A DNA stretch of 22,543 nt from Pseudomonadota bacterium (GTDB lineage: Bacteria > Pseudomonadota > Gammaproteobacteria > Pseudomonadales > Halieaceae): NCBI GenBank assembly GCA_030591305.1, contig JAUVBI010000014.1, positions 1 through 22,543 of the forward strand. The letters are read 5' to 3'. Both the position numbers and the translations under genes were made by a program. A model generated the notes under the pieces. It did no database searches. It was not told where the DNA came from and saw nothing but the letters and a program-made list of their open reading frames with translations. Positions 14,714-22,543 of this stretch are shown piece after piece (position 1 is the stretch's first letter; each line of letters starts with the position of its first letter).

Positions 14714-16551
14714 TAATCAGTAAACTCCTGGTTGTATAGCTGTGCGTACAAGCCTCCATGTAGCAACAGCTCCTGATGCGAACCGGTGGCGACAATTTCA
14801 CCAGCATCCATCACCACAATGCAGTCCGCATGCTCCACTGTCGACAGCCTGTGGGCAATCACCAGGGTCGTCCTGCCTTGCATAATAGTTTCAAGCGCCC
14901 GTTGAATTTTATGTTCAGACTCATTATCCAGCGCCGATGTCGCCTCATCCAGAATCAACACGGGGGCATCTTTGAGGATGGCCCTGGCTATGGCCAGACG
15001 CTGCCGCTGGCCACCGCTAAGGCCGCCTCCGTCATCACCCAAAACCGTTTCAAAGCCCTGGGGAAGGTTTTCTATAAACTCCAGTGCATGGGCAGACTCC
15101 GCTGCCTCGCGCACCGCCTCGCGTGTAGCACCAGCCATCTGACCATAGGCGATATTGTGCTCTACGTTATCGTGAAATAGGGTTACATTCTGGGAAACAA
15201 TAGAAAACTGCCGGCGTAAGTTACTCAACTGATATTCCTGTAGCGGTATTCCATCGAGAGAAATACCGCCACTGTGTGGCGCATAAAACCGCGCCAACAA
15301 ATTAACCAGCGTTGTTTTACCACTGCCCGAACGACCCACGAAAGCGACCGTTTGTCCCGAAGCGATCTCCAAAGAAACATTTTTCAGGGCATCCTCACTA
15401 CTGCCCGGGTAGGCAAAACTGAGGTTTGCAATGCTGACTTCCCCTCTGGCTCGCTCGGTCTGCTTTGCCCCCTCATCAACTTCATCATCCATATCCAGAT
15501 GCGCAAAAATATCCTCTGCTGCAGCCAAGCCCCTTTGCAGAACACTTTGAATAGAACTGAGCTGACGAACAGGCTTGCCCAATTGCGCCGCTGCGGTAAG
15601 GAAGGCCACCAGCAATCCCGCTGAAAACCCCTCCATGATATCGGGTGCCATAGCGAAATACATAAGCACCGCCAGTGCCGTGGACAGCATGGTTTGGATG
15701 ACGGGCGTGCTCACAGCCTCGGCAAAGGCCAATTTCAGACTTTGGCTACGATTGTAGGCACTAGCACGATGAAAAAGCGCTTTCTGGTGGTCTTTTCCGC
15801 CAAAAATTCTCACTTCCTTGTAGGCCCCGATACTCTCGGAGGAAACCTGGGTGACTTCACCCATGGAGTCTTGTATGCGCCTGCTGTAACGACGAAAGTG
15901 TTTACCCACAATGGTAACAACAATGGCTATAAAGGGGGCGACAGCGAAGAAAACCAGACACAAACGCCAGTTCAGATAAATCATATACGAGAGCAGTGCA
16001 ATAACCGTGAGCCCTTCCCGCACAATAATTTTCAGCGCCTTGGTTGCAGCGCCTGTAACCTGCTCTACATTAAACGTGATTTTGGAAATCAAAACACCGC
16101 TGCTGTTGCCGTCGTAGTAGCTGCTGGGCGCCACCAGCATCTTGTTAAACAGTTCGCAGCGAATGGCATGAACCAAGTTTCTCGCGATATAGTTCATATA
16201 ATAGGTACCGATAAAAAACCCCATAGCGCGACCAAACGCCAGGCTCACCGCAGCAATCGGCACAGCTATACGTGCATATTCCTGCGCATTCATCTCTCCC
16301 GGGGGGGAAATAGCATACGCCGCTCTGGCGACAAACCCCGGTTTCACATTGTCTTCACTACTCAGGGCATCCAATAAAAACTGCATCATATCTGCCAGTA
16401 GCACATTGCCCAGAGAATAAATAACATAGCCCAGGATGCTCAAGGCGAAGAAGTACCAGTAGGGCACCACATAGGACAGCAAACGAAGATAAAGCTGCCA
16501 GTCACTGGGCCGCGTCGCGTGCTGCTGTGTACCTTGCTGCTCTTTGGGCAT
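14713..16551 (-). CDS. msbA: Lipid A export ABC transporter MsbA
   Basis: A 612-residue half-transporter that works as a homodimer to flip core-lipid A across the inner membrane. An N-terminal six-helix ABC exporter domain (about residues 25-330) precedes a nucleotide-binding domain. That domain has Walker A G-R-S-G-S-G-K-T-T (lysine near residue 412), signature L-S-G-G-Q-R-Q-R, Walker B V-L-I-L-D-E-A-T-S-A-L-D, and switch histidine in T-L-V-I-A-H-R-L-S. The assignment to MsbA rather than another type I exporter rests on these features together with the lpxK-kdsB neighbours. It starts 2 bases after the exbD stop and overlaps lpxK by one base. Confidence 0.95.
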   Translation of the reverse strand: MPKEQQGTQQHATRPSDWQLYLRLLSYVVPYWYFFALSILGYVIYSLGNVLLADMMQFLLDALSSEDNVKPGFVARAAYAISPPGEMNAQEYARIAVPIAAVSLAFGRAMGFFIGTYYMNYIARNLVHAIRCELFNKMLVAPSSYYDGNSSGVLISKITFNVEQVTGAATKALKIIVREGLTVIALLSYMIYLNWRLCLVFFAVAPFIAIVVTIVGKHFRRYSRRIQDSMGEVTQVSSESIGAYKEVRIFGGKDHQKALFHRASAYNRSQSLKLAFAEAVSTPVIQTMLSTALAVLMYFAMAPDIMEGFSAGLLVAFLTAAAQLGKPVRQLSSIQSVLQRGLAAAEDIFAHLDMDDEVDEGAKQTERARGEVSIANLSFAYPGSSEDALKNVSLEIASGQTVAFVGRSGSGKTTLVNLLARFYAPHSGGISLDGIPLQEYQLSNLRRQFSIVSQNVTLFHDNVEHNIAYGQMAGATREAVREAAESAHALEFIENLPQGFETVLGDDGGGLSGGQRQRLAIARAILKDAPVLILDEATSALDNESEHKIQRALETIMQGRTTLVIAHRLSTVEHADCIVVMDAGEIVATGSHQELLLHGGLYAQLYNQEFTD

Positions 16552-16553
16552 TG

Positions 16554-16985
16554 TCAGTTCACCCCGCCCTGGGACGCAGGCTGCCGAGTCGCTATACTCA
16601 GGTGAACAAAGCCCATCTGTCCGGCTGCATCCATCGCCCGCACCACCGACTGATGGCTGGCCTGGGCATCAGCGGATATCACCATGGGCCGTGTAGTGTC
16701 CCCCCCCGATATTTTGTAAATAGCCGCCTGCAGGGTTCGCACGTGGGTATCGATCAGTGCCTGGCCATTCACCCGGTACTGCCCGCCCTCATCAACCAGT
16801 ATTTCTATCTGGTCTTTTGGGGTTTCATTGGGCTCACCGGTCGCCTCGGGTAGATCGATGCTGAGCTGGGATGCCTTGGTGAAGGTGGTTGACACCATAA
16901 AAAATATGAGCAGTAGAAAAACCACGTCAATCAACGGTGTCAGGTTTACGTTGAGTTCCTCCCGACGATGAGTGCGAAAGTTCAA
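16554..16985 (-). CDS. exbD: ExbD/TolR-type proton channel accessory protein
   Basis: A 143-residue bitopic inner-membrane protein with one N-terminal helix and a periplasmic domain. Asp20 in L-T-P-L-I-D-V-V-F-L-L-L-I-F-F-M-V is the essential proton-path aspartate of the family. With ExbB-type partners these proteins turn proton flow into mechanical work for TonB or similar systems. No tonB is present here; this copy is embedded in the msbA-lpxK run, as in Pseudomonas and relatives. Its ATG overlaps the exbB stop (ATGA), and msbA follows after 2 bases. Which energised process it serves is not shown by the sequence. Confidence 0.93.
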   Translation of the reverse strand: MNFRTHRREELNVNLTPLIDVVFLLLIFFMVSTTFTKASQLSIDLPEATGEPNETPKDQIEILVDEGGQYRVNGQALIDTHVRTLQAAIYKISGGDTTRPMVISADAQASHQSVVRAMDAAGQMGFVHLSIATRQPASQGGVN

Positions 16986-17653
16986 GAGGCAGGGCCCGCC
17001 ACATGGCCCTGAATGGTCGCTTGTAGCGAGCCCTGCGCATTTTCCTCTATTACTTCACCGTGCATTGCATCAACCAGTTTTATGGTTTCCTGCTCCAGGC
17101 CAACAACAATACCGTCAATTCGCCCGACAAAATAGCGGTGCATCACCAGGGCGGGTATGGCCACACTCAATCCGGCAGCGGTGGTAATCAATGCCTCGGA
17201 AATACCACCGGCAAGGACACTGGCATTACCGGTTCCCTGGGCCATGATTTCTGCAAATACTTTTATCATACCCATTACGGTGCCCAGCAAACCCAGCAGT
17301 GGCGTGACCGCGGCAATGGTCCCCAATGTATTCAAATACCGTTCCAGATCGTGTACAACATGGCTGGCGGCCTCCTGGATACTCTCCTTCATAACATCCC
17401 GGCCATGCCCGGCATTGCTCAGCCCGGCAGCTAATATGCGACCCAGGGGGGAGGACTGCCTGAGTGTGCGCAGGCGCGTTGCATCCAGTTCTCCGGCCTT
17501 GAGCTGTTTCCAGACCGTTGCCAGCAGGTGAGGGGGAGAAATCTTCTTCGCATTGAGAGTGAACAAACGCTCGGCACAAATGGCCAAAACAATAATGGAA
17601 CTAAAAACGATGGGCAGCATAAGCCAACCACCCGCTGTTACCAACTCAAGCAC
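16982..17653 (-). CDS. exbB: MotA/TolQ/ExbB-type proton channel protein
   Basis: A 223-residue inner-membrane protein with three membrane segments: one near the N-terminus (about 8-25), and two in the C-terminal half, G-T-I-A-A-V-T-P-L-L-G-L-L-G-T-V-M-G-M and I-T-T-A-A-G-L-S-V-A-I-P-A-L. The second and third carry the conserved small and polar residues that line the proton path. It starts at GTG with AGGA 8 bases upstream and is the first gene of the long minus-strand run. A perfect -10 hexamer lies 33 bases before the start codon. ExbB is more likely than TolQ because there is no tol-pal context and the length is right for either. Confidence 0.92.
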   Translation of the reverse strand: MLELVTAGGWLMLPIVFSSIIVLAICAERLFTLNAKKISPPHLLATVWKQLKAGELDATRLRTLRQSSPLGRILAAGLSNAGHGRDVMKESIQEAASHVVHDLERYLNTLGTIAAVTPLLGLLGTVMGMIKVFAEIMAQGTGNASVLAGGISEALITTAAGLSVAIPALVMHRYFVGRIDGIVVGLEQETIKLVDAMHGEVIEENAQGSLQATIQGHVAGPAS

Positions 17654-17685
17654 ATCAACATCCTGTTCTACTTATACAATGGCAT

Positions 17686-17713
17686 ATTATACGCACACCT
17701 CCAGCAAGGACAA
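17686..17713 (-). promoter_or_regulatory. Sigma70 promoter of the exbB-exbD-msbA operon
   Basis: On the minus strand TTGTCC (17713-17708) and a perfect TATAAT (17691-17686) are 16 bases apart in the 72-base gap after comEC. Transcription would begin about 25-27 bases before the exbB GTG. It is the only good promoter I found ahead of the dense run to uvrC/pgsA. Confidence 0.6.
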
Positions 17714-17725
17714 AAGCTGCCAGAT

Positions 17726-20029
17726 TCACATCCAGTAGGGATGCACGAAGCTGCGGTATGCTGTGGAGACAATACCTCCGTGAGGATCAATCAGAAACTC
17801 TATGGTACCCCCACTGGCTGTTGAAAACAGCTGGCTGGACAGACCCTTATAGCGCGCCTGCACCCGTGGGTGCGGATGTCCGAATCGATTCAGGTAGCCA
17901 TTGCTGAAAACCGCATAGTCGGGCTGCACAATTTTTAACCAGGTATAGGACGAGGAGGTCAAGCTGCCGTGATGGGCCACCAGTAAAACATCACTGCGCA
18001 GCTCTCTCTGCCAATAGCGCAGCAGCTCCTTTTCGCGCCGGGAGTCGATATCCCCCACTAACAACAAGCGTTGTTCCCCGATATGAACCTGTAGTACACA
18101 GGAGCTATTGTTACTTGAGAGCCCTGTGGGGGGCTCCGGTGACAATATCTGGAAGCGTATACCTGAGGGCCAGCGCCAGGCCTCCCCCGCCCGGCAACGC
18201 CGTGCTCCGGGATAAGCCAGTTCGCTTCCCCCCACCAGCAATTGGCCCACCGGCATGGACTGCATCAGGGTCCCTGTGCCCGCACTGTGGTCATTATCGG
18301 CATGGCTGATAAGCAGGGTATGAATGCGTTCAACACCCTGCGCCCTCAGGTAGGGCAGAATTACCGTAGCTGCCAAATTGTAGCCCTTGGGGTCACCGCC
18401 ACCGGTGTCGTATACCAGGGTATTTTCTCCGCTGCGCAACACAAGCGCCGTACCCTGCCCCACATCCATAACACTCAACCGGCTACTGGGTGGCACGTCA
18501 CTTACCGCCCTTGCAGCGGGCAGGAAAAGTGGCAGGGCCAGCAATGGGATTAAGTATTTCGTGGGCGAAGGTACAGGCATTAGCAGCAGGGCCAGGGCGG
18601 CAAGCGCCAACAGCACTTCCCCTGGTGAGGGTGACAAATAAGCATAGAGGAATTCGCTGTGATTCTCGGCAATACGCACTGCCTGAGGCAGTAAACGCTG
18701 CAGCGGCCAGGCGGCGATACGCCACAGCAACTCATCGCCGGGAATACCCGCCAGGTAGCAAACCGCCGCCAGCAGAGTGACAGGAACGATAAAAAGCCCT
18801 ACCAGGGGAAGCAACAATAAATTTGCCAACACCGCCACCTGGCTGACGCCACCAAACCACCAACCCCCCAGGGGAATCATGGCCAGCGCCATATAGACAT
18901 GGGTGTGTAGCAGGCGCAGGGGCAGCCTCGCTGTGGTGCGCCACGCCCCCAACCAGAGCAGGCAGGCCACCGCAGAAAACGACAACCAGAAGCCACTGCC
19001 TATGGCCGCCAGGGGGTTGAACACCAGCACCACAACAGCGGCAATGAGCAGGTTATTCGCCGACAGGCTGCCCCGGGAGACTAATGAAGCCCCGACAAAG
19101 GCAGCCAGCATACAAAGTGCCCGCACCGTCGCCAGGGCAAAGCCAGCCAGGGCGGCGTAGGCAAAGGCGAAGGCAAAAGACAACACAAGCGGAAACATCA
19201 CAGCCAGACGAACCGCACCCAGCTGCGACAGTACTCTCGCTATCAGCGTACCCAGCAGAAATCCCGCGCCCGCAGTAATACCAATATGCAGGCCAGATAT
19301 CACCAGCAGGTGATTGATACCGTAGAACTGCAGCAGCGTCCACAAACGGCCGTCAATACCGCTTCTGTCAGCCACACTCAGGGCTTGCAATATACCTGTT
19401 ACGCGCGCATCCAGGCCCAGTTGCTGTATGCCCTGGCCAATGCGCTGGCGCAGCTGGTTATAATTGCGCCAGCGCCCGCTACTTGCCGACAACAAAACCG
19501 CCCGCTGTTGCCGCACACTGCCCGTACCATCAATTCCACTTTGGGCATACCAGGATTGCATATTGAAGGAACCGGGATTGGCAAGCCCCCAGGGTTTTTT
19601 CAGCCGCACCGAGAAGCGCCAACGCTCCCCTGGGTGCAAGCTCAACTCACCGTAATAGGACAGCAGCAGGCGTTGTGGCCCCTCACAATAGCCCGGATCA
19701 AAACGCTCCGGCCTGAATTCGAAGCGCTGCCGTAATCGACCCTCGCCGAGGGTAGAGCGCCTGGGCAGGGACACAATAAGCCCCTCAATAGACAGGGGTA
19801 TGGCTTCACAGCGGGGGGACAACCGGCGATCCAGCAGCGAATACCCATACCAGGTGCCAGCGACCGCAGCCAGAAGCAGGCCGCAACAGAAATAAGCCCC
19901 GAGACAGCGATAGCGCAGAAAAACCGCCGCCACAATCGACGCCGGAAACATTAACCAGCCCGACAACAGCACGGGCAGCAGGGAAACGGTAATATACCCT
20001 GTTACTATGCCGATCATCCATGATCTCAT
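17726..20029 (-). CDS. comEC: ComEC/Rec2 family DNA uptake protein
   Basis: Inner-membrane channel for single-stranded DNA entry during natural transformation. From this start it is 767 residues. The order is an N-terminal membrane pair with a soluble DUF4131-like domain, the multi-helix Competence domain (from about 210: N-H-L-L-V-I-S-G-L-H-I-G), then a metallo-beta-lactamase-like domain. The last carries D-V-G-Q-G, Y-D-T-G-G-G, the metal-binding H-A-D-N-D-H (about 576-581), G-D-I-D and V-A-H-H-G-S. The frame is open to a GTG at 20062. The ATG at 20029 is preferred because it sits right before the first membrane helix and has GGAT upstream, while the GTG has no ribosome-binding site. No other competence gene is in the window, so whether this strain is transformable cannot be said. 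Confidence 0.93.
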   Translation of the reverse strand: MRSWMIGIVTGYITVSLLPVLLSGWLMFPASIVAAVFLRYRCLGAYFCCGLLLAAVAGTWYGYSLLDRRLSPRCEAIPLSIEGLIVSLPRRSTLGEGRLRQRFEFRPERFDPGYCEGPQRLLLSYYGELSLHPGERWRFSVRLKKPWGLANPGSFNMQSWYAQSGIDGTGSVRQQRAVLLSASSGRWRNYNQLRQRIGQGIQQLGLDARVTGILQALSVADRSGIDGRLWTLLQFYGINHLLVISGLHIGITAGAGFLLGTLIARVLSQLGAVRLAVMFPLVLSFAFAFAYAALAGFALATVRALCMLAAFVGASLVSRGSLSANNLLIAAVVVLVFNPLAAIGSGFWLSFSAVACLLWLGAWRTTARLPLRLLHTHVYMALAMIPLGGWWFGGVSQVAVLANLLLLPLVGLFIVPVTLLAAVCYLAGIPGDELLWRIAAWPLQRLLPQAVRIAENHSEFLYAYLSPSPGEVLLALAALALLLMPVPSPTKYLIPLLALPLFLPAARAVSDVPPSSRLSVMDVGQGTALVLRSGENTLVYDTGGGDPKGYNLAATVILPYLRAQGVERIHTLLISHADNDHSAGTGTLMQSMPVGQLLVGGSELAYPGARRCRAGEAWRWPSGIRFQILSPEPPTGLSSNNSSCVLQVHIGEQRLLLVGDIDSRREKELLRYWQRELRSDVLLVAHHGSLTSSSYTWLKIVQPDYAVFSNGYLNRFGHPHPRVQARYKGLSSQLFSTASGGTIEFLIDPHGGIVSTAYRSFVHPYWM

Positions 20030-20135
20030 TTTGAGAATCCAGCCACACAGGGCATACTTCACATATGGAATCAGTCAATCACAGCGGTCGAGTAATTTGC
20101 ACATCCAATTAGCCCATTATCGGCCAAACTGAACT

Positions 20136-20669
20136 ATGCCCAAGAGAACACTCAAACTACTCACCCCAAGTGCGGCGAAGCTGCGCGAGGTCAAATCCCT
20201 GAGAATATTGGGAGAGTGGATCTATGAACCACGCCTGTGGCATATCAACCGCTACTCGGCATCCATGGCATTTTTTGTCGGCCTGTTTGTCGCCTTTATG
20301 CCCATACCGGGCCAGATGGCCCTCGCCGCAGTGCTCGCCTTCAGGTTGCGCTGCAACCTGCCCCTGTCGGTGGGTCTGGTATGGATTACCAACCCCGCCA
20401 CCATCCCCGCTATCTTTTTCCTCACCTATAAAGTCGGCGCCATGGTCGTGGATGTACCCATGCAGGAGATGACCTTTGAGCTAAGCTTCAGCTGGTTGTC
20501 CCGGGAATTGAGTGACATCTGGCAACCTTTTCTTCTGGGCTGTGTTATTTGCGGCTTATTTTTTGGTTCACTGGGCTATTTCATCATTAACGTGATGTGG
20601 CGAATTCGAGTGGCTAGGCAATGGCAGCAGCGCAAGCTCAGGCACAAGAAAAAGCACTCTCACCCGTAA
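20136..20669 (+). CDS. DUF2062 membrane protein
   Basis: A 177-residue protein with a basic N-terminus, about three membrane segments (near 42-75, 88-108 and 128-152) and a very basic C-terminal tail rich in Q, R, K and H. The block F-M-P-I-P-G-Q-M followed by an N-P-A-T-I-P motif is characteristic of the DUF2062 family. The function of that family is not established. It is divergent from comEC and ends 2 bases before the convergent lolE-type gene. A DUF2062 gene between comEC and lol genes is also found in Pseudomonas, so this is a conserved neighbourhood and not an insertion. Confidence 0.88.
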   Translation: MPKRTLKLLTPSAAKLREVKSLRILGEWIYEPRLWHINRYSASMAFFVGLFVAFMPIPGQMALAAVLAFRLRCNLPLSVGLVWITNPATIPAIFFLTYKVGAMVVDVPMQEMTFELSFSWLSRELSDIWQPFLLGCVICGLFFGSLGYFIINVMWRIRVARQWQQRKLRHKKKHSHP

Positions 20670-20671
20670 GG

Positions 20672-21913
20672 CTACTCGCCGTGTAACACGCTTGCAGCTT
20701 GCAACTTTGCCGCGCGCAACGCCGGGTATATCGCAGCCAGCACACACATAATAAAAGCGATAAGTGCCACGGTGACAAGGTCACGCTGCACTATATCCAC
20801 AGGTAAAAATGACACCGGGTATACATCGGTATTGAGAAAGTTAATATTCAATAACTGTTCCAGGCCCGCCACCAGATCGGGCACGGCCAGGCTGCCAAGT
20901 ACGCCCAGCGCGGTGCCCAACAGCACCCCCACCAAGCCAATCATCGCCCCCTGAAATACAAATATCCAGGCGATGTTGGCCGGCGTGGCACCCAGAGTGC
21001 GCAATATAGCAATATCCCCCCGCTTGTCAAATACCACCAGAACCAGTGAGGAGACCACGTTAAATGCCGCCACTGCAATAATCGAAAAGAGCAAAATAGA
21101 CACCAGGTCACGCGACAGTTGAATAGCCGCGTACAGATTGCCATGGGTCATCATCCAGTTGGTCGCATAATAGCCAGGTGGTAAATTGTTGATTAACTCC
21201 CAGCCAATACGCGCCACCGAAAAAATATCGCTGGTGGCGACCCGCAGGCCAGTCACGCCACCCTCCAGGCCGGCCAGCTGCGAGGCCAGCTGCAGGTGCA
21301 CCAGGGCAGCAGACTGGTCCAGCTCTGTTCCCGTGTTTAATATGGCGCGCAGGTTCACCGTCTCAAAACGGCTCGCCTGTGGCGCCGTGCCCCGGCCTGG
21401 CGACGGGACGATAAGGGTCAGGGCATCGCCTACCGCCAGCTTGAGCTTGCTTGCCAGCCCCGACCCGAGAATCAAGCCCTGGCTGTCCTGGATAAAGCTA
21501 TCGATTTCACCCTTTGTCAGGCTGCTTAATAGCGCCCCGGACACCGCTTCACTGCCACTATCGATACCAATGCCCCGGGCAGTTTCAATATCTCCCGCAC
21601 GCATAAACAGCGCGTCAAACTGGGCGAAGGGTGTCACCGAAACCACCTCGCTGTGTTCGCCTACCCGGGCGGCCTGCTGCTGCCAGTTTTGCATGGGCGT
21701 GTAGGAATATAAGGTCACATGGGGTACCAGCCCCAGTATTCGCTCGCGCATTTCCTTGTCAAAGCCATTCATTACCGACAGCACGATAACCAGCAAGGCT
21801 ATCGCCAGAACCAGCCCCGCCATGGACAGGGAGGACAAAAAGGTAGAGAGGTAACCTCTACCAAAGGCAAACGTGTAGCGCAGGGACAGCCGTGTAATTT
21901 CAGCTGGTCTCAA
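20672..21913 (-). CDS. lolE: Lipoprotein-releasing ABC transporter permease, LolE-like
   Basis: A 413-residue permease of the LolCDE complex, which extracts outer-membrane lipoproteins from the inner membrane and hands them to LolA. One N-terminal helix (about 25-48, followed by V-L-S-V-M-N-G-F) precedes a large periplasmic domain (about 50-265). Three C-terminal helices follow, with the [16 protein letters not shown] coupling segment. [17 protein letters not shown] and the late N-F-L-N-T-D-V-Y segment look more like LolE than LolC, and its place after lolD agrees with the lolC-lolD-lolE order. A single-permease LolF-type system remains possible because the upstream gene is outside the window. 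The start is TTG, inside the lolD stop (TTGA overlap). Confidence 0.85.
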   Translation of the reverse strand: MRPAEITRLSLRYTFAFGRGYLSTFLSSLSMAGLVLAIALLVIVLSVMNGFDKEMRERILGLVPHVTLYSYTPMQNWQQQAARVGEHSEVVSVTPFAQFDALFMRAGDIETARGIGIDSGSEAVSGALLSSLTKGEIDSFIQDSQGLILGSGLASKLKLAVGDALTLIVPSPGRGTAPQASRFETVNLRAILNTGTELDQSAALVHLQLASQLAGLEGGVTGLRVATSDIFSVARIGWELINNLPPGYYATNWMMTHGNLYAAIQLSRDLVSILLFSIIAVAAFNVVSSLVLVVFDKRGDIAILRTLGATPANIAWIFVFQGAMIGLVGVLLGTALGVLGSLAVPDLVAGLEQLLNINFLNTDVYPVSFLPVDIVQRDLVTVALIAFIMCVLAAIYPALRAAKLQAASVLHGE

Positions 21914-22543
21914 GATGGCATCTCTTGCAAACGACCGTCCCTCAGCTCCAGAACCCTGTCCATATGCCCGGCAATAACCGGGTCATGGGTTACCACCACA
22001 AAGGAGGCCTTATCACGGCGCAGCTCGTCGATAAGGGAAAGTACCTGGGCAGAGGACTGCGGATCCAGGTTGCCGGTGGGTTCGTCCATAAGAACACATT
22101 GGGGGCTGGTGACAAGTGCCCGTGCGATGGCGACCCGTTGTCGCTCGCCACCCGAGAGCTGTCCGGGGCGGTGGGTGAGCCTATGATCCAGACCCACACG
22201 GGCCAGCATTTGAGCCGCCTGTTGCTGTGCCTGCTTGCGCCCACAGCCGCCGATCAACAGGGGCATGGCAACATTTTCCTGGGCATCGAATTCTGGAAGA
22301 AGGTGGTGAAACTGGTATACAAAGCCCATTTGCTGATTGCGCAGGCGGCAGCGCTCGCCCTCCCCCAGTTCAGCCATATTCTGTCCGCCCATCAACACCT
22401 CACCACTGCTGGGCGTATCCAGGCCACCCAGAAGGTTCAGCAGGGTAGATTTTCCCGAACCGGAAGCCCCCACGATGGCCACCTTCTCCCCCGCCTGCAG
22501 GGTAAAATTCAGCCCTTCCAGCACGCGGATCAAACGGTCACCG
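21910..22543 (-). CDS. lolD: Lipoprotein-releasing ABC transporter ATPase LolD, 5'-truncated
   Basis: The ATPase subunit of LolCDE, cytoplasmic, powering lipoprotein release. About 211 codons are visible; the N-terminus lies beyond the right edge. The frame stays open to the last base and reads [11 protein letters not shown] before the first strand, as LolD proteins do. A TTG at 22533 is therefore an internal leucine, not a start. Walker [11 protein letters not shown]-loop [12 protein letters not shown], signature [14 protein letters not shown], Walker [12 protein letters not shown] and H-loop V-V-V-T-H-D are all intact. The F-H-H-L-L-P-E-F segment is typical of LolD. Its stop overlaps the next gene's TTG start. 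Confidence 0.94.
   Translation of the reverse strand, partial: GDRLIRVLEGLNFTLQAGEKVAIVGASGSGKSTLLNLLGGLDTPSSGEVLMGGQNMAELGEGERCRLRNQQMGFVYQFHHLLPEFDAQENVAMPLLIGGCGRKQAQQQAAQMLARVGLDHRLTHRPGQLSGGERQRVAIARALVTSPQCVLMDEPTGNLDPQSSAQVLSLIDELRRDKASFVVVTHDPVIAGHMDRVLELRDGRLQEMPS

Noticed and set aside
15694..16377. 227-codon open frame on the plus strand
   Set aside because: Antisense to the msbA membrane domain; composition is that of a shadow frame and the msbA reading is certain.
16554..17653. tolQ-tolR assignment
   Set aside because: No tolA, tolB, pal or ybgC nearby; the pair is embedded in the msbA-lpxK run where ExbB/ExbD-type pairs occur in relatives.
22531..22533. TTG as lolD start
   Set aside because: The frame stays open to the window edge and the residues before it fit the LolD N-terminus, so the gene is truncated by the window.

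Overview
The window looks like chromosomal DNA of a Gram-negative gammaproteobacterium. It carries lipid A/LPS genes (msbA, lpxK, kdsB), outer-membrane lipoprotein export (lolD/lolE-type), PlsB, and the pgsA-tRNA-Gly-tRNA-Cys arrangement. Protein style and gene order recall the Pseudomonas/Cellvibrio-like marine gammaproteobacteria. That placement is inference from recognised families, not a database match.

Left part (1-4009): on the minus strand, the first 22 codons of a probable dimeric dUTPase run off the left edge. Upstream of it lies a two-RCK (TrkA-N) membrane protein with a channel-like N-terminus. A C-rich hexamer array at the stop of that gene gives the transcribed strand a short-loop G-quadruplex motif. 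plsB (glycerol-3-phosphate acyltransferase) is transcribed divergently.

Middle part (4010-9500): tRNA-Leu(UAA) is separated by about 4.75 kb from tRNA-Cys and tRNA-Gly, which lie next to pgsA. In E. coli and Pseudomonas these three tRNAs are contiguous. The intervening DNA holds a sodium:neurotransmitter-symporter-type transporter, an exosortase H with its partner membrane protein, a TFIIB-type zinc-ribbon protein, a fatty acid desaturase preceded by a tightly coupled 58-codon membrane protein, and a 60-codon protein of unknown function. This is the accessory part of the window and the most interesting one. No sorting target of the exosortase is encoded here.

Right part (9505-22543): a dense minus-strand run, exbB-exbD-msbA-lpxK-kdsB-murB-uvrC-pgsA, has most junctions overlapping or a few bases apart, and a good promoter just before exbB. 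It joins lipid A export and completion, Kdo activation, peptidoglycan precursor synthesis, nucleotide excision repair and phosphatidylglycerol synthesis. Upstream are comEC, a divergent DUF2062 gene, and the end of a lol operon (lolE-type permease, and lolD cut by the window edge). I saw no transposase, integrase, CRISPR array or phage gene.
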